Source of the DNA: Solen grandis | Taxonomy: Eukaryota > Mollusca > Bivalvia > Adapedonta > Solenidae | Direction of reading: 5' to 3' | Assembly (NCBI GenBank): GCA_021229015.1 | Contig: CM037783.1 | Coordinates: 60,709,754-60,773,753, forward strand | DNA length: 64,000 bases | Shown: piece by piece, positions 61,062-64,000 of the stretch | How positions within the stretch are numbered: position 1 is the first letter of the stretch | How the letters are laid out: each line of letters begins with the position of its first letter | Notes under the pieces: generated by a model | Database searches by the model: none | What the model saw: the letters and a program-made list of their open reading frames with translations, nothing else | What the model was told of the DNA's origin: nothing | Translations under genes and position numbers: made by a program

Positions 61062-63292
61062 CTAGAACCACAAGCGGTAACTTGGTTTTCGCTTTTAACC
61101 TAATCAACTTGAACACTTTATTTCAACTCAGCCATAATTTTTAATATGAAACAGAACGAAAAGGTATTAGAAGACCTACTCTCATTTGCACAGTTGTTTT
61201 TTTTTTGTTGTTTTTTTGCACTGTTAGAACATTCAAACTCTTCTAGCGCAAATATTTTCCCATACCCTGTCCCTTGAAATCCATCACATTCTGTGGTGCA
61301 GTCAACAAGGAACAAAATGCTGAAAACCGCATTTCAATCAGACTTTAACATTTTGAGTTATAAGCAAAAGAGTGATTTTAAGCAAAACGCCCTCTAGCGG
61401 CAAAATTAGAAACAAAATTGCAAAAACAGCAAATAGTTCAAACAAGTATATAAGTCGCACTAGTCAAACTTTTTATTCTTATGTATCAGAATTTGAAGCA
61501 TAAAACCAGATTTACAATTATTCCAAAAAAGGATCAAACTTTGGACTGCCGTATAATGACCAAATCAAGTCCAATCTTCAAAAACTAAACATTACTGGAA
61601 AAAGCTCTTTAAGAACTAAAACTTTTGTTCATATACTCTCAATGAAATATTTTTAGTTTTGGAGCTATTTGTGGCCGAATAAAAACACAATAATCGTAAT
61701 ATGACCTTGACCTTTTCAATTCTTTTTTATTTTTTGAATTGTGAGGCCCTTTCAAACATAACAATACATATCGTGTGAAAATTTCATGAAGAATGAACAG
61801 AAAATACAGTCAGGAGCGACAAAAACATGTTTTTGAAATTTTAATTTTCCTAAAATTTAGTGAAGTTTGACCGTTTCTAGAGGACAAACCACGCATTTCC
61901 TTAATTCGCCATCCAATATATTTTGTGTGTATACGTCTTTTAAATGGTATGCCGGAGACGGAATTCTTCTATCTGATCTCTAACAAAAACGGATAGGTTT
62001 TTCGTAGACCTACCCTCATTTGCACAGTTTTTTTTTTTTTTGCAAGGCTCGAACATTCAACCTTCCGTAGATCAAAAGCTTTCAGCCACACAGACCCTCG
62101 AATCCTATCATATGTTATTTAGCTATCAACAGAGAACAGAATGCAAAAAACCGCATTCGAATCGGACTTCAACTTTTTGAGTTATAAGCAAAAGAATGAT
62201 TTCAAGAAAAGCGCCCCCTAGCGGCAAAATGAGAAAGAAAATTGATTAAAATTTTACTGTTTGGTACCTAGCAAAGCAGCAAATAGTTCAATCAAGTATA
62301 CTAACGTTAGTCGCACAAGTCAAACTTTTTATTCTTATGTATCAGAATTTGAAGCATAAAACCTGATTTACAATTATTCCAAAAAAGGATCAAACTTTGG
62401 ACTGCCGTATAATGACCAAAACAAGTCCGATCTTCAAAAACTAAGTATCACTGGAAAGAGCTCTTGACGAACTAAAACTTTTGTTCATATACTCTCAATG
62501 AAATATTTTTAGTTTTGGAGCTATTTGTGGCCGAATAAAAACACAATAATCGTAATATGACCTTGACCTTTTCAATTCTTTTTTATTTTTTGAATTGTGA
62601 GGCCCTTTCAAACATAACAATACATAACTTGTGAAAATTTCATGAAGAATGAACAGAAAATACAGTCAGGAGCGACAAAAACATGTTTTTGAAATTTTAA
62701 TTTTTCCTAAAATTTAGTGAAGTTTGACCGTTTCTAGAGGACAAACCACGCATTTCCTTAATTCGCCACCCCATATATTTTGTGCGTATATGTCTTGCAA
62801 ATCGTATGCAGCAAACAGAATTATTCTATCTGATCTCTAACAAAAGTGGGTAGGTTTTTCGTAGACCTACCCTCATTTTTCCACTTTTTTCCAAGGTTCG
62901 AACATTCAACCTCTCCTAGAACAATTTTTTCCCGTACTCGATGATAAGATATCCATCATATTTGATTGGGCTGTCAACAAGGAACATTATGTAAAAAACC
63001 GCATCTAAATCAGGTTTCAAATTTTTGAGTTATTAGCAAAACAGTGATTACATGCATTGCGCCCCCTAGTGGCTAAATCAGAAATAAATGTGAAAAGTTT
63101 GACCAATTAGGCACATGTTCAGATAAAGATGACTCCATGCCCAAAATTTCATAGCTGTAGCTTTTCTCATCTGGCCGCTAGGCTGGACACAAAAATGGGT
63201 GGAATTGGAAAAAATAATAAAAAAAAAAAAAAAAAAAAAAAATCAACAGAAGAAGAACAATAGGTTTTCGCCCAGCAGAGGCGAAAACCTAA
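61062..63292 (-). mobile_element. Minus-strand inner copy, complete (2231 bp)
   Basis: The 3' hairpin and CTAG are at 61062-61065 (with one change, ACCACAAGCGGT). The 5' fold-back GCGAAAACC...GGTTTTCGC is at about 63261-63290. It carries CTCF-like sites at 62211 and 63059 and splits the outer copy in its T-tract. Confidence 0.78.
63059..63072 (-). promoter_or_regulatory. CTCF-core-like site, minus strand
   Basis: Reverse complement of CCACTAGGGGGCGC in the inner minus-strand copy. Confidence 0.5.
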
Positions 63293-63362
63293 TAAAAAAA
63301 AAAAAAAAAAAATCAACAGAAGAAGAACAATAGGTTTTCGCCCTGCAGAGGCGAAAACCTAA
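63293..63362 (-). mobile_element. Minus-strand outer copy, 5' end
   Basis: A-run (T-tract on the minus strand), AATCAACAGAAGAAGAAC, then fold-back GGTTTTCGCCCTGCAGAGGC with GAAAACC. Its T-tract was the target of the inner copy. Confidence 0.75.
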
Positions 63363-63430
63363 TGAGTATTGTAATAGTAATTGGTTCTGAGTATTGTTTC
63401 GGAAACCAGTTTTGTGTATTACAATTACAA
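63363..63430. other. 68-bp spacer between element copies
   Basis: Not part of the family. Contains TATTGTAAT and ATTACAAT as inverted phrases. May be host DNA or the edge of another insertion. Confidence 0.4.
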
Positions 63431-64000
63431 CTAGAACCGCAAGCGGTATCTCGGTTTTCGCTTTTAATCTAATCAACGTGAACATTTTATTTCAACTCAG
63501 CCACAATTTTCAATATGAAACAAAACGAAAAGGTTTTTGAAGACCTACTCTCATTTGCACAGTTTTTTTTTTTGCAATGTTAGAACATTCAAACTCTTCT
63601 AGCGCAAATATTTTCCCATACCCTGTCCCTTTAAATCCATCACATTCTGTGGTGCTGTCAACAAGGAACAAAATGCTGAAAACCGCATTTCAATCAGACT
63701 TTAACATTTTGAGCTATAAGCAAAAAAGTGATTTCAAGCAAAACGCCCTCTAGCGGCAAAATTAGAAACAAAATTGCAAAAACAGCAAATAGTTCAAACA
63801 AGTTTATAAGTCGCACTAGTCGAACATTCTTTTTCTTATATATCACAACTTGAAGCATAAAAACTGATTAACAGTTATTCCAAAAAAGGATCAAACTTTG
63901 GACTGCCGTAAAATGAACAAATCAAGTCCGATCTTCAAAAACTAAACATCACTGGAAAGAGCTCCCCAAGAACTAAAACCTTTGTTCATATACTCTCAAT
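63431..64000 (-). mobile_element. 3' part of a further minus-strand copy
   Basis: Starts with CTAG (63431-63434) and the GAACCGCAAGCGGTATC hairpin and continues off the window. Carries a variant GCCCTCTAGCGG near 63746. Confidence 0.72.

Overview
The window is eukaryotic, AT-rich and gene-poor, and most likely from a bivalve mollusc. Supporting signs are fold-back repeats beginning AGCTCACCTGAGCAC (a type I know as very common in bivalve genomes), tRNA-derived SINEs with mollusc-like bodies, and a degenerate LINE of a kind common in molluscs. There are no bacterial operons, and nearly every short ORF lies inside repeats. A 100-N assembly gap lies at 13901-14000.

1-12.9 kb: Two small exons (498-627 and 12744-12829) join in phase to encode most of a divergent HMG box. 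They belong to a host gene that otherwise runs outside what I can see. The 12.1-kb intron between them is mostly one LTR retrotransposon (2085-12211). It sits inside an older SINE and is flanked by the 5-bp duplication GATAC. Its pol order is protease, integrase, reverse transcriptase, RNase H. Integrase lies upstream of RT, as in GMR1-like Ty3/gypsy elements, and its Gag has a SCAN-like capsid segment. It is dead: frameshifts, stops and a lost RT catalytic Asp. Each LTR carries its own later Helitron-like insertion at a different position.

12.9-29.1 kb: Intronic or intergenic DNA with no confident gene. It holds tRNA-derived SINEs, several short inverted-repeat (MITE-like) elements, a TTAA-flanked fold-back element, a LINE remnant (about 24.26-25.46 kb), and microsatellites including a 34-base poly-G run.

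29.1-64 kb: One continuous complex of a Helitron/Helentron-like non-autonomous family. A typical copy has a fold-back 5' end (AGGTTTTCGC...GCGAAAACC), a T-tract, a GC-rich block matching the CTCF core, a tRNA-like B box followed by a conserved hairpin, core repeats (330 bp in some subfamilies) each carrying TCAAGGTCA, and a 3' end with a small hairpin and CTAG. New copies have inserted into the T-tracts of older copies, so left and right halves can be paired like nested brackets. Four near-identical head-to-tail units of up to 2.4 kb (32.4-46.0 kb) add a segmental duplication with a 557-bp passenger. At 58897/58898 the orientation flips, and the rest of the window runs on the minus strand.

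No intact protein-coding gene is fully contained here. The main interest is the architecture and the regulatory-motif cargo of the repeat complex. All assignments come from reading the sequence; no search was run.
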